Assembly: GCF_900111575.1 (NCBI RefSeq)
Contig: NZ_FOIF01000022.1
Span: 1-33,123, forward strand
Length of the DNA: 33,123 nt
Direction of reading: 5' to 3'
Origin: Anaerobranca gottschalkii DSM 13577
GTDB taxonomy: Bacteria; Bacillota; Proteinivoracia; Proteinivoracales; Proteinivoracaceae
The translations under genes and the position numbers were made by a program. The notes beneath the pieces are model-generated. The model made no database searches. It was not told the DNA's origin and worked only from the letters and a program-made list of their open reading frames with translations. Positions 1 through 12,499 of the stretch are shown piece by piece. Each line of letters starts with the position of its first letter. Within the stretch, counting starts at the first letter, position 1.

Positions 1-177
1 TTTAGCAACTAAAGAAAAATGAGCGATGGGATCATCGTATTCCTTCTCTAATTCATCCAAAAAGCCTAAACTCTTTACCTTTCTTTGCTTAGGTTTTTTA
101 GTTTGAGGATCTCTATAACTTTCTACAATTGATAAATAAATTCTACCATTTGGTCTTTTATCTTTTTTTAAAAACAT
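1..177 (-). CDS. IS1634-family transposase, N-terminal part (cut by window edge)
   Basis: The minus-strand frame opens with ATG at 177 and stays open for 59 codons to the window edge. The product starts MFLKKDKRPNGRIYLSIVES and continues through a SLGFLDELEKEYDDPIAHF segment. This is the characteristic N-terminus of IS1634-type (IS4 superfamily, DDE) transposases, which cut and paste their own element. A GGGTGA ribosome binding site lies just upstream (rc of 183-188). The catalytic DDE residues would lie outside the window, so whether the gene is intact cannot be judged. It faces away from the glycolytic operon. The family call rests on recognising the N-terminal motif only. Confidence 0.8.
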   Translation of the reverse strand, partial: MFLKKDKRPNGRIYLSIVESYRDPQTKKPKQRKVKSLGFLDELEKEYDDPIAHFSLVAK

Positions 178-194
178 GTTTATCACCCACTACC

Positions 195-224
195 ATTATA
201 GCATAGAGTTACATAGAATTACAA
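195..224 (-). promoter_or_regulatory. Promoter of the IS1634-type transposase
   Basis: On the minus strand, -35 TTGTAA (rc of 219-224) and a perfect -10 TATAAT (rc of 195-200) are separated by 18 bases. The -10 lies about 18 bases before the transposase ATG, so the leader would be very short. Confidence 0.6.
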
Positions 225-254
225 GAAAAAGTTTAAAATTTGACAAAAAAATAT

Positions 255-285
255 CCTTGTATTTACTGGTATTACAAGGTTTTTT
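255..285. terminator. Hairpin with T runs on both strands near the IS end
   Basis: CCTTGTA (255-261) and TACAAGG (273-279) form a 7-bp stem with an 11-base loop. It is followed by TTTTTT on the plus strand (280-285) and by ATATTTTTTT on the minus strand. It could terminate transcription in both directions. Lying upstream of the transposase, it could block outside transcription from entering the element. The stem is short for an intrinsic terminator, so the call is tentative. Apart from this hairpin and the two promoters, I see nothing else between 178 and 445. Confidence 0.4.
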
Positions 286-352
286 GAGTTGTTATTTAGT
301 TTTTTGGTGAAAAACTCGGGAATTAATAAATACAATCTTTTTCCAAAAGATC

Positions 353-381
353 TTGACTTATAATTGGAATATTGATAATAT
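353..381 (+). promoter_or_regulatory. Sigma-A promoter of the glycolytic operon
   Basis: -35 TTGACT (353-358), a 17-base spacer and -10 TAATAT (376-381) closely match the vegetative consensus. Transcription would start near 388, about 135 bases before cggR. No other good promoter is visible between here and cggR. Confidence 0.75.
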
Positions 382-445
382 ATAGGTGTAAAAAGGAGTA
401 GTAATACATATACTAAATGACGGGGATAATTTTTTTTAAAGATAG

Positions 446-483
446 TGGGACAAAAATTAAATATACGGGACATTATTTGACCC
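446..483 (+). promoter_or_regulatory. Putative CggR operator (CGGGAC-type direct repeats)
   Basis: TGGGAC at 446-451 and CGGGAC at 466-471 are direct repeats 20 bases apart. The second is followed after six bases by TGAC (478-481). The known Bacillus CggR operator consists of CGGGAC-N6-TGTC direct repeats, so the second half-site is nearly canonical and the first is degenerate. The site lies about 60-95 bases downstream of the inferred start site and just upstream of cggR, which suits autoregulation by blocking elongation. The function is inferred from the motif and from the adjacent cggR. Confidence 0.6.
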
Positions 484-522
484 AAATAAATTAAGTTTTT
501 TAGTTTGAATGGAGGCCATTTA

Positions 523-2599
<2,077 letters not shown>

Positions 2600-2610
2600 T
2601 ACTTGAAAAA

Positions 2611-2634
2611 GGGGATGGGGCTTTCCCCATTCCC
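2611..2634 (+). other. Strong hairpin between gap and pgk
   Basis: GGGGATGGGG (2611-2620) pairs with CCCCATTCCC (2625-2634) over 10 bp with one G-U pair and a CTTT tetraloop. It is followed by TTAAAAAATAT rather than a T run, so full termination is unlikely. It probably protects the 3' end of a processed gap message or lowers pgk expression relative to gap. Confidence 0.6.
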
Positions 2635-2662
2635 TTAAAAAATATAAAGGAGGTTTAATCAT

Positions 2663-3844
2663 ATGAATAAAATGACCGTTAGAGATATCGATCCCCGTGG
2701 TAAAAGGGTTTTTGTTAGAGTTGATTTTAATGTGCCAATGGCTGATGGGGAAATAACCGATGATACAAGGATTAGGGCTGCCCTCCCTACTATCAACTAT
2801 TTAATAGAAAAAGGTGCTAAAGTAATATTAGCTTCCCATTTAGGTAGGCCAAAAGGAGAGTTCAATCCTAAATACAGCTTGAAAAAAGTAGGAGAAAAAT
2901 TATCTGGGTATCTAAATAAAGAAGTAAAGGTCACTGAGACAGTAGTAGGTGATGATGTTAAAGAAGCTATCGCTGCTATGGAAGACGGTGATGTTATTTT
3001 ACTAGAAAATGTAAGATTTATGCCTGGTGAAGAGAAAAATAATCTAGAATTAGCTAAACAAATGGCAGACCTTGCTGATATTTTTGTCAACGATGCCTTC
3101 GGTGCTGCCCATAGAGCCCACTCATCAACGGCAGGAATTGCAGAGTATTTACCAGCAGTTGCCGGTTTCTTAATGGAAAAAGAAATCGAGATGTTAGGTA
3201 ATGCCGTTGATAATCCACAAAGACCCTTTGTTGCCATCATTGGTGGAGCTAAGGTAAGTGATAAAATTGGTGTTATTGAAAACTTATTAAAGAAAGTGGA
3301 TACTTTAATAATTGGTGGAGGTATGGCTAATACTTTCCTAAAAGCTCAAGGTTATGAGTTAGGTAAATCTTTAGTTGAAGAAGATAAAATTGAATTAGCA
3401 AAAGAGTTACTAGCAGAAGCTAAAGCTAAAAATGTAGAACTTCTGTTACCCACTGATTTAGTAGTTGCTGACAAATTCGATCCTCAAGCCCAATCCCAAG
3501 TAGTAGCTATTGATCAAATCCCAGCTGATTGGATGGCTTTAGATATCGGTCCTAAAACCGTGGAATTATTTGCCGATAGAATAGCTAAAGCAAAAACTAT
3601 TGTTTGGAACGGGCCTATGGGAGTTTTTGAAATGGATGCCTTTGCAAAAGGAACAGAAGGTGTGGCAAAAGCTTTAGCAGAAAGTAATGGAATTACCATC
3701 GTCGGTGGAGGAGATTCTGCTGCAGCTGTAGAAAAGGTAGGTTTAGCTGATAAAATGAGCCATATATCCACTGGTGGTGGAGCGTCATTAGAATATCTAG
3801 AAGGTAAAGTATTACCAGGTGTTGATTGTCTAAAAGATAAGTAG
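2663..3844 (+). CDS. pgk: Phosphoglycerate kinase
   Basis: It transfers the acyl phosphate of 1,3-bisphosphoglycerate to ADP, giving ATP and 3-phosphoglycerate. The 393-residue length is typical. The N-terminal substrate domain has RVDFNVP near residue 20 and the SHLGRPKG loop near 60. The C-terminal nucleotide domain has [11 protein letters not shown] near 195 and [11 protein letters not shown] near 350. The ATG at 2663 is preceded by AAAGGAGG (2646-2653). The tpiA ribosome binding site overlaps its stop codon, which suggests translational coupling. Confidence 0.97.
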   Translation: MNKMTVRDIDPRGKRVFVRVDFNVPMADGEITDDTRIRAALPTINYLIEKGAKVILASHLGRPKGEFNPKYSLKKVGEKLSGYLNKEVKVTETVVGDDVKEAIAAMEDGDVILLENVRFMPGEEKNNLELAKQMADLADIFVNDAFGAAHRAHSSTAGIAEYLPAVAGFLMEKEIEMLGNAVDNPQRPFVAIIGGAKVSDKIGVIENLLKKVDTLIIGGGMANTFLKAQGYELGKSLVEEDKIELAKELLAEAKAKNVELLLPTDLVVADKFDPQAQSQVVAIDQIPADWMALDIGPKTVELFADRIAKAKTIVWNGPMGVFEMDAFAKGTEGVAKALAESNGITIVGGGDSAAAVEKVGLADKMSHISTGGGASLEYLEGKVLPGVDCLKDK

Positions 3845-3855
3845 GGGGTTTTAGT

Positions 3856-4605
3856 GTGAGAAAACCTATTATAGCTGGTAATTGGAAAATGCATAAAACC
3901 AGCTCTGAAACAAAAGAATTTATTTTAGAGTTGTTAAACAATTTTTCTGAGTTAGAAAATGTAGAGGTAGTCATTTGTCCACCCTTTACCAGTCTAGAAA
4001 CAGCGGCTAACTTGTTAAAGGGTAGTAATATTAAGCTAGGAGCACAAAATGTCCATTACGAAAAAAGTGGTGCTTTTACAGGAGAAGTGGCTCCTGATAT
4101 GTTAAAAGATCTTGGGGTAGACTATTGTATAATAGGGCATTCAGAAAGACGCCAATATTTTGGAGAAACCGATGAAACTGTCAACAAAAAGGTAAAAGCA
4201 GTTTTAGAGGTGGGTATTATACCGATAATGTGTGTCGGTGAAACATTGTCTGAAAGGGAAAATGGGGAAACTGAATCGGTTTGTAAAACTCAAGTTACTG
4301 AAGGATTAAAAGGCTTAACAGCTGAGGAAATTAAAAAAGTAGTAATAGCCTATGAACCTGTTTGGGCCATAGGAACTGGTAAATCCGCTACAAAAGAAGA
4401 TGCCGATGAAACTATCGGCTATATCAGAAAAGTAGTGGAAGAGATAGCTGGCAAAGAAGTAGCTGATGCCATTAGAATTCAATATGGTGGCAGTGTAAAA
4501 CCTGAAAATATTACATCTTATATGGAGATGCCCCAAATTGATGGAGCTTTAGTGGGAGGAGCATCTTTACAAGTGAAATCCTTTTTAGAAATAGCAAAAT
4601 TTTAG
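3856..4605 (+). CDS. tpiA: Triosephosphate isomerase
   Basis: It interconverts dihydroxyacetone phosphate and glyceraldehyde-3-phosphate. The 249-residue TIM barrel shows Asn9 and Lys11 in GNWKMHK, electrophile His95 in CIIGHSERR, catalytic Glu167 in [11 protein letters not shown] (loop 6), and the phosphate loop YGGSVKPEN. The GTG at 3856 follows AGGGGG at the pgk stop. It lies 11 bases after pgk and 11 bases before gpmI, within the operon. Confidence 0.97.
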   Translation: MRKPIIAGNWKMHKTSSETKEFILELLNNFSELENVEVVICPPFTSLETAANLLKGSNIKLGAQNVHYEKSGAFTGEVAPDMLKDLGVDYCIIGHSERRQYFGETDETVNKKVKAVLEVGIIPIMCVGETLSERENGETESVCKTQVTEGLKGLTAEEIKKVVIAYEPVWAIGTGKSATKEDADETIGYIRKVVEEIAGKEVADAIRIQYGGSVKPENITSYMEMPQIDGALVGGASLQVKSFLEIAKF

Positions 4606-4616
4606 GGGGATTAATG

Positions 4617-6134
4617 ATGAATATACCCAAACCAGTAGTGCTTATGATTTTAGATGGATGGGCTATAAATAATGAAGAAATGGGCAATGCAATAAAGCAA
4701 GCAAATACACCTTTTTATAATAAATTTAAAGGGGATTATCCCAATACTGTATTAGCTGCCAGTGGTCTAAGTGTAGGACTTCCTGAAGGTCAGATGGGTA
4801 ATTCAGAAGTAGGACACTTAAACATTGGGGCTGGAAGAGTAGTTTATCAAGAATTGACTAGAATTACAAAGTCAATTGGAGATGGTGACTTTTATCAAAA
4901 TTTAGAATTAAATGCTAGTATAGATAACTGTCTAAAGCATAACACTCCCCTTCATTTAATGGGTCTTTTATCTGATGGTGGAGTACACAGTCATATTAAT
5001 CATTTATTTGCTTTAGTAGAATTGGCGAAAAATAAAGGGTTAAGAGAAGTATATATCCATTGTATTTTAGATGGTAGGGATGTACCACCGAAAAGTGCCA
5101 AAACCTATGTAAGACAGCTAGAAGAAAAATTAACAGAAATAGGTGTAGGTAAAATTGCCACTATTAGTGGTAGATACTATTCTATGGATAGAGATAAACG
5201 TTGGGAACGGACTAAATTGGCCTATGATTTATACGTAAAAGGTGAAGGATTAAAAGCGGATTCAGCTTTAGAAGGAATAGAAATGGCCTATAACAGAGAA
5301 GAAACCGATGAATTTGTTAAACCTACCTTCATTAAAGGAGGAAAAACAATAGGTGATAACCATTCAATAATTTTCTTTAACTTTAGGCCAGATAGGGCGA
5401 GACAAATAACTTGGGCCTTTGTAGATCAAGATTTTTCCGGCTTTGAAAGACAACCTTATCCAAAAGTACATTATACTTGCTTTACCCAATACGATGAAGC
5501 ACTAGATGTACCGGTAGCTTTCAAGCCCCAAAGTATAACCAATACTTTAGGAGAAGTTTTAGCTAAAGAAGGCAAGAAACAGCTTAGAATAGCTGAAACA
5601 GAAAAATATGCCCATGTTACTTTCTTCTTTAACGGAGGAGTTGAAGTGGCAAATGAAAATGAAGATAGGATATTAATTCCTTCACCAAAAGTTGCCACTT
5701 ATGACCTTGCACCACAGATGAGTGCCTATGAGGTAACGGATAGGGTTATTGAAGAAATAGAAAAGGGAAAATATGACTTCATTTTGATTAACTATGCTAA
5801 TCCAGATATGGTAGGACATACCGGTGTTATGGAAGCTGCAGTAAAGGCATGTGAAGTTGTTGATGAATGTATTTCCAAAGTAATACCAAAGGTATTGGAA
5901 AAAGGTGGGGTTGTATTGTTAACCGCTGACCACGGAAATGCAGATCAAATGGTGGATACAGAAACAGGTAAACCCCATACAGCCCATACTTCCAATCCAG
6001 TACCTTTGATATTAGCAGGCATAGGAAATAATATACATTTAAAGGAAGGAGCCCTTTGTGATATAGCTCCTACTGTTTTAAAAATCATGGGAATAGAAAA
6101 GCCTGAAGAAATGACAGGTCAACCTTTATTCTAA
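4617..6134 (+). CDS. gpmI: 2,3-bisphosphoglycerate-independent phosphoglycerate mutase
   Basis: It converts 3-phosphoglycerate to 2-phosphoglycerate through a phosphoserine intermediate and depends on two Mn ions. The 505-residue protein belongs to the alkaline phosphatase superfamily. It has the metal motif LDGW (12-15), nucleophile Ser63 in [19 protein letters not shown] and GRYYSMDRD in the inserted transferase domain, and the metal ligands in [10 protein letters not shown] and [10 protein letters not shown] near the C-terminus. Adjacent ATGs occur at 4614 and 4617. I prefer 4617 because GGGGGA ends at 4610, only three bases before the first. It lies between tpiA and eno in the operon. Confidence 0.96.
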   Translation: MNIPKPVVLMILDGWAINNEEMGNAIKQANTPFYNKFKGDYPNTVLAASGLSVGLPEGQMGNSEVGHLNIGAGRVVYQELTRITKSIGDGDFYQNLELNASIDNCLKHNTPLHLMGLLSDGGVHSHINHLFALVELAKNKGLREVYIHCILDGRDVPPKSAKTYVRQLEEKLTEIGVGKIATISGRYYSMDRDKRWERTKLAYDLYVKGEGLKADSALEGIEMAYNREETDEFVKPTFIKGGKTIGDNHSIIFFNFRPDRARQITWAFVDQDFSGFERQPYPKVHYTCFTQYDEALDVPVAFKPQSITNTLGEVLAKEGKKQLRIAETEKYAHVTFFFNGGVEVANENEDRILIPSPKVATYDLAPQMSAYEVTDRVIEEIEKGKYDFILINYANPDMVGHTGVMEAAVKACEVVDECISKVIPKVLEKGGVVLLTADHGNADQMVDTETGKPHTAHTSNPVPLILAGIGNNIHLKEGALCDIAPTVLKIMGIEKPEEMTGQPLF

Positions 6135-6151
6135 AAAATTTAAGGAGGTAA

Positions 6152-7441
<1,290 letters not shown>

Positions 7442-7484
7442 TTATTTAATAACAGCCTTGATTTTAAGCAACAATCCCAATATA

Positions 7485-7515
7485 GGGCAGGTATTTTTAC
7501 CTGTCCTCCCTTTAT
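7485..7515 (+). terminator. Terminator-like hairpin after eno
   Basis: GGGCAGGTA (7485-7493) and TACCTGTCC (7498-7506) form a 9-bp stem with one G-U pair and a TTTT loop, followed by the weak tract TCCCTTTATTC. It probably ends the glycolytic transcript, perhaps incompletely because the T run is poor. Confidence 0.6.
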
Positions 7516-7562
7516 TCTTAAGAGGAATTATAACAATATTTTACAATTTTGTAGTAGATAAG

Positions 7563-7591
7563 TTGCTATTTAATTAGGCTTATGATAAAAT
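7563..7591 (+). promoter_or_regulatory. Putative promoter of secG
   Basis: -35 TTGCTA (7563-7568), a 17-base spacer and -10 TAAAAT (7586-7591). It lies downstream of the eno terminator and 53 bases before the secG start. Confidence 0.5.
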
Positions 7592-7644
7592 TAGTGTTGG
7601 TATTATCTATTAACTAACTCAGCAAAAATAAGGAGGTGGGGAGT

Positions 7645-7869
7645 TTGGAATTAGTATTAAAAATATTACACGCCCTATTAGCTATCGCTTTGGTTGCCGG
7701 TGTACTAATGCAATCAGGTAAAAGTGCTGGTCTTTCTGGAGCTATTGGAGGTCAACATAGCTTTGGAAAAACTAAAACTTTGAATGAGAAGCTTTCAAAA
7801 ATAACTTCTTATGTGGCTATTCTCTTTGTAGTTAGCTCTATAGTCTTAAGTTTTGTATTAGGGCGATAA
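7645..7869 (+). CDS. secG: Preprotein translocase subunit SecG
   Basis: This is a small membrane subunit of the SecYEG channel that aids SecA-driven export. The 74-residue protein has two transmembrane segments (about 4-22 and 51-71) and the conserved linker with LMQSGKSAGLSGAIGG between them. I chose TTG at 7645 because AAGGAGG at 7630-7636 precedes it by eight bases; the GTG at 7636 overlaps that ribosome binding site. In many Firmicutes secG lies next to rnr and smpB. Here those genes are about 9 kb away, separated by the pyrophosphatase-to-pseudopeptidase block. Confidence 0.93.
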   Translation: MELVLKILHALLAIALVAGVLMQSGKSAGLSGAIGGQHSFGKTKTLNEKLSKITSYVAILFVVSSIVLSFVLGR

Positions 7870-7881
7870 AATGAACCCACC

Positions 7882-7903
7882 CACCCTAACCTATGTTGGG
7901 GTG
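7882..7903 (+). other. Hairpin between secG and hppA
   Basis: CACCCTAA (7882-7889) and TTGGGGTG (7896-7903) form an 8-bp stem with one G-T pair and a six-base loop, followed by CTTATTCTG. The T run is weak, so it may attenuate or mark an mRNA end rather than terminate fully. Confidence 0.35.
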
Positions 7904-7956
7904 CTTATTCTGTACTAGTTAGGAAATTTTTCAAAGTTTGTAAGGAGGAAAAGGAT

Positions 7957-9936
7957 ATGGAAAACATCTACATAATTCTAGCACCAGTTCTAGGATTAGT
8001 AGCATTAGCTTATGCTTTTATCTTAACCCAACGTATTAACAAACTTGAAGTTGGTAATGAGAGGATGAAAGAACTAGCTGATGCCATTACTGAAGGTGCC
8101 ATGGCTTTCTTAAATAGAGAGTATAAAACCTTAGTATACTTTGTTGCAGTTGTAGCAGTGGCACTAGTATTTGCTATTAACTATCAAACAGCTATATCTT
8201 TTATTGTTGGAGCAGTTTTCTCAGCAGTAGCAGGAAATATTGGTATGCGAATTGCTACTAAAGCTAATGTTAGAACTGCCAACGCTGCTAAACAGGGTAT
8301 GAATCCAGCTCTTCAAGTTGCTTTCAACGGTGGAGCAGTTATGGGTATGGCCGTTGTTGGTTTAGGTTTATTTGGTGTAGGTACTTTATACTTGATATTT
8401 GAAGACCCTCAAATTGTTAATGGTTTTGCTCTAGGTGCTTCATCAATAGCCCTCTTTGCCAGGGTCGGTGGTGGTATTTATACTAAAGCTGCCGACGTTG
8501 GAGCTGACTTGGTAGGTAAAGTAGAAGCAGGAATCCCAGAAGACGATCCAAGAAACCCTGCAGTTATTGCTGACAATGTTGGTGACAATGTCGGTGATGT
8601 TGCTGGTATGGGAGCTGACCTATTTGAGTCTTATGTAGGTTCCATTATCGCTGCTATGGTTTTAGGTTTCGCAGCCTTTGGTATTGAGGGTGTACTATTG
8701 CCCCTTCTCTTAGCAGGAGTTGGAATAGTTTTCTCAATTATCGGTACATTCTTCGTTAAAGCTAAAGAAGGAAAAAGTTTAAGTGCTGCCCTTGAAAGGG
8801 GTACAGTAATTAGTGGTGGATTAACTTTAATTGTTGCTTTCTTCTTAAATATGTGGTTAACCGGTGAAAATGGAGTGTTTTACGCCATTGTTGCTGGTCT
8901 TGTAGCAGGATTGGCTATTGGTAGAATTACAGAATACTATACATCTGGTGATCACAAACCTGTTCAAGGTATTGCCCAATCATCTCAAACTGGTCCAGCT
9001 ACAACTATTATTAGTGGTTTAGCAGTTGGTATGAAGAGTACTATGCTACCTATAGTAGTAATTGCAGTTGGTATTTTAGTAGCCTTTAAGTTTGCAGGTC
9101 TATTTGGTATCGCAATAGCTGCCGTTGGTATGCTAGCAACTGCTGGTATGACCATTGCAGTAGACGCTTATGGTCCTATTGCTGACAATGCAGGTGGTAT
9201 TGCTGAAATGGCTCACCTTGACAAAAGTGTAAGGGCAATAACTGACCAATTAGATGCTGTGGGTAACACCACTGCTGCTATTGGTAAAGGTTTTGCCATC
9301 GGTTCTGCTGCTCTAACTTCATTAGCTCTTTTCTCAGCTTATACCGAAGCTGTTAACTTAACTGAAACTGGTATAGATTTAACCAATGCACCGGTTATTG
9401 CTGGTTTATTTATTGGTGGTATGTTGCCTTTCCTATTCTCTGCTATCACTATGGAAGCAGTGGGTAAAGCTGCATTCGCTATGATCGAAGAAGTTCGTCG
9501 TCAATTCAGGGAAATCCCTGGAATCATGGAAGAAAAAGCTAAACCAGATTATGCCCGTTGTGTTGAAATCTCTACCGCAGCTGCTATTAGGGAAATGGTT
9601 GTTCCAGGTCTTTTAGCAGTTGGTGTGCCACTTGTAGTAGGTATTTTCTTAGGGCCTGAAGCCCTTGGTGGTTTATTGGCCGGTGCCTTAGTAAGTGGTG
9701 TGTTAATGGCTATCATGATGGCCAATGCCGGTGGTGCTTGGGATAATGCTAAAAAATATATTGAAGGTGGAGCTTACGGCGGTAAAGGTACTGAAACCCA
9801 TGCCGCAGCCGTTGTTGGAGATACTGTAGGTGATCCATTCAAGGATACTTCTGGTCCATCTATCAACATTTTAATTAAGCTAATGACCATTGTATCTTTA
9901 GTGTTTGCTCCATTATTCTTAAGGCTATTTTCTTAA
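7957..9936 (+). CDS. hppA: Membrane pyrophosphatase, potassium-dependent, sodium-pump-type motif
   Basis: It hydrolyses pyrophosphate and pumps cations out of the cytoplasm. The 659-residue protein has many transmembrane segments and the family's catalytic loops, [20 protein letters not shown] (171-190) and [20 protein letters not shown] (195-214). Position 440 in GNTTAA is Ala, the signature of potassium-dependent enzymes (potassium-independent ones have Lys). Glu224 in ADLFES is at the position used by sodium-pumping enzymes such as the Thermotoga protein; plant-type proton pumps carry this Glu about four residues later. A sodium or mixed sodium/proton pump is therefore likely, though the pumped ion is inferred. 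AAGGAGG (7942-7948) precedes the ATG, and a strong terminator follows. Confidence 0.93.
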   Translation: MENIYIILAPVLGLVALAYAFILTQRINKLEVGNERMKELADAITEGAMAFLNREYKTLVYFVAVVAVALVFAINYQTAISFIVGAVFSAVAGNIGMRIATKANVRTANAAKQGMNPALQVAFNGGAVMGMAVVGLGLFGVGTLYLIFEDPQIVNGFALGASSIALFARVGGGIYTKAADVGADLVGKVEAGIPEDDPRNPAVIADNVGDNVGDVAGMGADLFESYVGSIIAAMVLGFAAFGIEGVLLPLLLAGVGIVFSIIGTFFVKAKEGKSLSAALERGTVISGGLTLIVAFFLNMWLTGENGVFYAIVAGLVAGLAIGRITEYYTSGDHKPVQGIAQSSQTGPATTIISGLAVGMKSTMLPIVVIAVGILVAFKFAGLFGIAIAAVGMLATAGMTIAVDAYGPIADNAGGIAEMAHLDKSVRAITDQLDAVGNTTAAIGKGFAIGSAALTSLALFSAYTEAVNLTETGIDLTNAPVIAGLFIGGMLPFLFSAITMEAVGKAAFAMIEEVRRQFREIPGIMEEKAKPDYARCVEISTAAAIREMVVPGLLAVGVPLVVGIFLGPEALGGLLAGALVSGVLMAIMMANAGGAWDNAKKYIEGGAYGGKGTETHAAAVVGDTVGDPFKDTSGPSINILIKLMTIVSLVFAPLFLRLFS

Positions 9937-9957
9937 TTAAATATAACGTAGAACTTG

Positions 9958-9989
9958 AAAGGACAGGTCTAACCTGTCCTTTTATTTTA
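9958..9989 (+). terminator. Rho-independent terminator after hppA
   Basis: AAAGGACAGGT (9958-9968) and ACCTGTCCTTT (9972-9982) form an 11-bp perfect stem with a CTA loop, followed by TATTTT. Confidence 0.88.
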
Positions 9990-10008
9990 AAAGTGTTGAT
10001 TTTTTTAC

Positions 10009-10037
10009 TTGACAATTCTTTCATTTTTTTTTATTTT
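10009..10037 (+). promoter_or_regulatory. Promoter of the AbgT-family transporter
   Basis: A perfect -35 TTGACA (10009-10014) is followed by a 17-base spacer and -10 TATTTT (10032-10037). It lies just after the hppA terminator, so the transporter is a separate transcription unit. Confidence 0.6.
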
Positions 10038-10089
10038 ATTACTATAGAAAAATTATTCTAAATAATTAAAAGGGAGAGGAGATGTTGTT

Positions 10090-11604
10090 TTGGAAAAGGA
10101 AAAAATTAAAAGTGGTGGTATCCTTGGTTGGATAGAAAAAGTTGGTAACAGATTACCCCATCCTATCACCTTATTCTTCATATTATCTGTTATCACTTTA
10201 ATTTTATCGTGGTTTGTCAGTTACCTAGGGATTTCTGTAATTCATCCAGTGACAGGGGAAACTGTTCAAGCTGTAAACCTTCTTTCTAGGGAGGGTGTTC
10301 AAAATATTTTTAGCAGGGCAGTAAGTAATTTCACCGGTTTTGCACCACTAGGCACTGTTTTAGTGGCAATGTTAGGTGTTGGTGTTGCCGACAGAACTGG
10401 ATTAATTAAAGCTTTGCTTAAACTCTTGGTTTTAGGGGCACCTGATCGCTTAATAACCGCTGCCGTTGTATTTGCTGGAATAATGTCCAATGTCGCTTCA
10501 GATGCAGGCTATGTAGTGCTAGTACCCTTAGGAGCTATTATCTTTGCTGTAAAAGGGAGACATCCTTTAGCTGGTTTAGCTGCTGCCTTTGCAGGGGTAT
10601 CGGGAGGATTTAGCGCAAACCTACTTTTATCAACTTTAGATCCTTTGTTAGCCGGTTTAACCGCTGAATCTGCAAGGATCCTTGACCCTAATTATTCAGT
10701 AGCGCCTACAGTAAATTGGTATTTTATGATCGCATCTACTTTCTTAATAACCATTGTTGGAACTTGGGTTACTGAAAGGATTGTAGCTCCAAGACTTGGA
10801 AAATATGAAGGAAAACTTGTTGAAAAGTTAGAAGAAGTTACTAAAGAGGAGAAAAAAGGTTTGCTTTGGGCATTGATAGCTTTACTATTAACTGTAGCTT
10901 TCTTTGCCTTCCTAACTGTACCGGAAAATGGTATTTTACGGAATGAACAAGGGCAGTTAATCCAAGGTGTAACTCCTTTTGTCCAAAGTATGGTTCCAAT
11001 AATAGCATTGTTATTCTTAATTCCAGGTATTGCCTTTGGTTTAGCTGTTGGCACAGTTAGAAATAATTACGATATAGCTACTTATTTATCAAAATCTATG
11101 GAAGAAATGGGTGGATATATCGCCTTAGCCTTTGTTGCCGGTCAATTTGTCGCATATTTTAACTGGTCTAACATCGGTACTATTTTAGCGGTATCAGGAG
11201 CAGAGTTTTTACAGACTATTAACCTCACTGGAATTCCTTTAATTGTTATGTTTGTTATCGTAACAGGTTTTATCAATTTGTTCTTAGGAAGTGCTTCAGC
11301 AAAATGGGCTATTATGGCACCGGTTTTTGTTCCCTTGTTTATGCAGCTAGGATATGCTCCTGAGTTTACTCAATTGGCATACCGGATTGGAGATTCAGTA
11401 ACTAATATAATTTCACCTTTAATGCCATATTTTGCTATAATAATTGCTTTTGCTGAGAAATATGATAAAAATGTGGGAATTGGAACTTTAATTTCTACAA
11501 TGTTACCATATTCAATAGCGTTCCTTATAACTTGGACCTTAATGTTGATAGTTTGGTTCTACCTCTTACTACCTATTGGTCCAGGTGGAAGTATTTTTCT
11601 ATAA
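10090..11604 (+). CDS. AbgT-family transporter
   Basis: This 504-residue polytopic membrane protein matches the AbgT family, whose members include E. coli AbgT (p-aminobenzoyl-glutamate uptake) and MtrF/YdaH (drug or folate-precursor efflux). Visible family features are the N-terminal KVGNRLPHP segment, SDAGYVVLVPLGA near residue 138, the re-entrant GGFSANLLLSTLDPLL near 175, and SASAKWAIMAPVFVPLFM followed by the SVTNIISPLMPYF segment near the C-terminus. The start is TTG at 10090, after GAGGAG (10076-10081). It has its own promoter and terminator. The substrate cannot be told from sequence; peptide or aminoacyl conjugates would suit a protein-fermenting anaerobe, but that is speculation. 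Confidence 0.9.
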   Translation: MEKEKIKSGGILGWIEKVGNRLPHPITLFFILSVITLILSWFVSYLGISVIHPVTGETVQAVNLLSREGVQNIFSRAVSNFTGFAPLGTVLVAMLGVGVADRTGLIKALLKLLVLGAPDRLITAAVVFAGIMSNVASDAGYVVLVPLGAIIFAVKGRHPLAGLAAAFAGVSGGFSANLLLSTLDPLLAGLTAESARILDPNYSVAPTVNWYFMIASTFLITIVGTWVTERIVAPRLGKYEGKLVEKLEEVTKEEKKGLLWALIALLLTVAFFAFLTVPENGILRNEQGQLIQGVTPFVQSMVPIIALLFLIPGIAFGLAVGTVRNNYDIATYLSKSMEEMGGYIALAFVAGQFVAYFNWSNIGTILAVSGAEFLQTINLTGIPLIVMFVIVTGFINLFLGSASAKWAIMAPVFVPLFMQLGYAPEFTQLAYRIGDSVTNIISPLMPYFAIIIAFAEKYDKNVGIGTLISTMLPYSIAFLITWTLMLIVWFYLLLPIGPGGSIFL

Positions 11605-11624
11605 TAGTTAATAAAATAAATAGG

Positions 11625-11667
11625 GTCAGCTTAACTTCCAATTGAGGTTTTGCTGACTTTATTTTTT
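11625..11667 (+). terminator. Terminator after the AbgT-family gene
   Basis: GTCAGC (11625-11630) and GCTGAC (11652-11657) form the base of a stem that continues, after a two-base mismatch, with AACTT/AGGTT. It is followed by TTTATTTTTT. Confidence 0.75.
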
Positions 11668-11670
11668 GGG

Positions 11671-11699
11671 TTGTTTTTCTATATATTAACAGTTATAAT
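11671..11699 (+). promoter_or_regulatory. Promoter of the esterase transcription unit
   Basis: -35 TTGTTT (11671-11676), a 17-base spacer and a perfect -10 TATAAT (11694-11699), 31 bases before the esterase ATG. It probably drives the esterase, SEC-C and HD genes, which are closely spaced. Confidence 0.65.
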
Positions 11700-11730
11700 A
11701 AATTCAATAGTATCAGAGGAGGGGAAAATT

Positions 11731-12465
11731 ATGATCATTACAAAAAAAAATCCAAACCCTTTTGAATATCACAGTAACGGAAAAGTAGCAGTACTATTGA
11801 TCCACGGCTTTACTGGTTCGCCAACGGAAATGGCTCCTTTAGGGGAGTTTTTATATAAAAAAGGGTATTCCGCTTATTGCCCATTATTGGCAGGACATGG
11901 AACTACTGAAGAAGATATGGAGAAAACCGGTTGGAAAGATTGGGTAGCTAGTGCAGAAGAAGGTTTAAGAAAATTACAAGGCAAATATTCTAAAGTATTT
12001 GTAGTCGGCTTTTCCATGGGTGGATGTATTGCATTGTATTTAGCTATGAAGTACAAAATAGAAGGGATAATTACTATTTCTGCTCCTATTTTTTTAACAG
12101 AAAAAAAAGCATATTTAACTCCGATACTTAAATATTTCCAAAAGTATAAGCCTAAAACTAGAAAGCCTGATTATGGAGTCCCTATTTTTAGTTATGATAA
12201 AACCCCTATTAAATGTGTTTCAAGCTTATTAAAATTAATTTTTATCGTTAAATATAACTTGAAAAAAGTTAAAGTTCCAACTTTGATCATTCAAGGGGAA
12301 GATGATAGGGTTGTAGAACCTAAAAGTGCTAGATATATTTTTGAGAAAATCAATCCCCCTTATAAAGAAATTAAGTACTTTCCTAAAAGGAGCCATATGA
12401 TTCCTGTAGAACAAGGAAGGGAAGAAGTTATGGAAAAGGTTTTGGAATTTTTACAGAGGATTTAA
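11731..12465 (+). CDS. Est30-like carboxylesterase (alpha/beta hydrolase)
   Basis: A cytosolic serine esterase of 244 residues that hydrolyses short or medium acyl esters. The oxyanion motif HGFTGSP starts at 25, the nucleophile is Ser95 in GFSMGG, and Asp192 (GEDDRVV) and His222 (KRSHMIP) complete the triad. These positions nearly coincide with Ser94, Asp193 and His223 of Geobacillus Est30. I chose ATG at 11731 because GAGGAGGGG precedes it; a longer in-frame start at 11650 lies inside the upstream terminator. Its natural substrate is unknown. It is the first gene of a three-gene run with the SEC-C and HD proteins. Confidence 0.9.
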   Translation: MIITKKNPNPFEYHSNGKVAVLLIHGFTGSPTEMAPLGEFLYKKGYSAYCPLLAGHGTTEEDMEKTGWKDWVASAEEGLRKLQGKYSKVFVVGFSMGGCIALYLAMKYKIEGIITISAPIFLTEKKAYLTPILKYFQKYKPKTRKPDYGVPIFSYDKTPIKCVSSLLKLIFIVKYNLKKVKVPTLIIQGEDDRVVEPKSARYIFEKINPPYKEIKYFPKRSHMIPVEQGREEVMEKVLEFLQRI

Positions 12466-12499
12466 TGTGATATTATATTTTAAAAGGAGATGATTTTAA

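Noticed and set aside
417-494. 25-codon frame from ATG 417, possible leader peptide of cggR
   Set aside because: The nearest AGGAG is about 20 bases upstream, too far, and the frame covers the CggR operator repeats.
505-522. TTG at 505 as the cggR start
   Set aside because: It would place the GGAGG ribosome binding site inside the coding region; ATG 523 has ideal spacing.
11650-11730. Upstream start of the esterase at 11650
   Set aside because: That extension would begin inside the AbgT terminator and cross the esterase promoter; ATG 11731 has a strong ribosome binding site.
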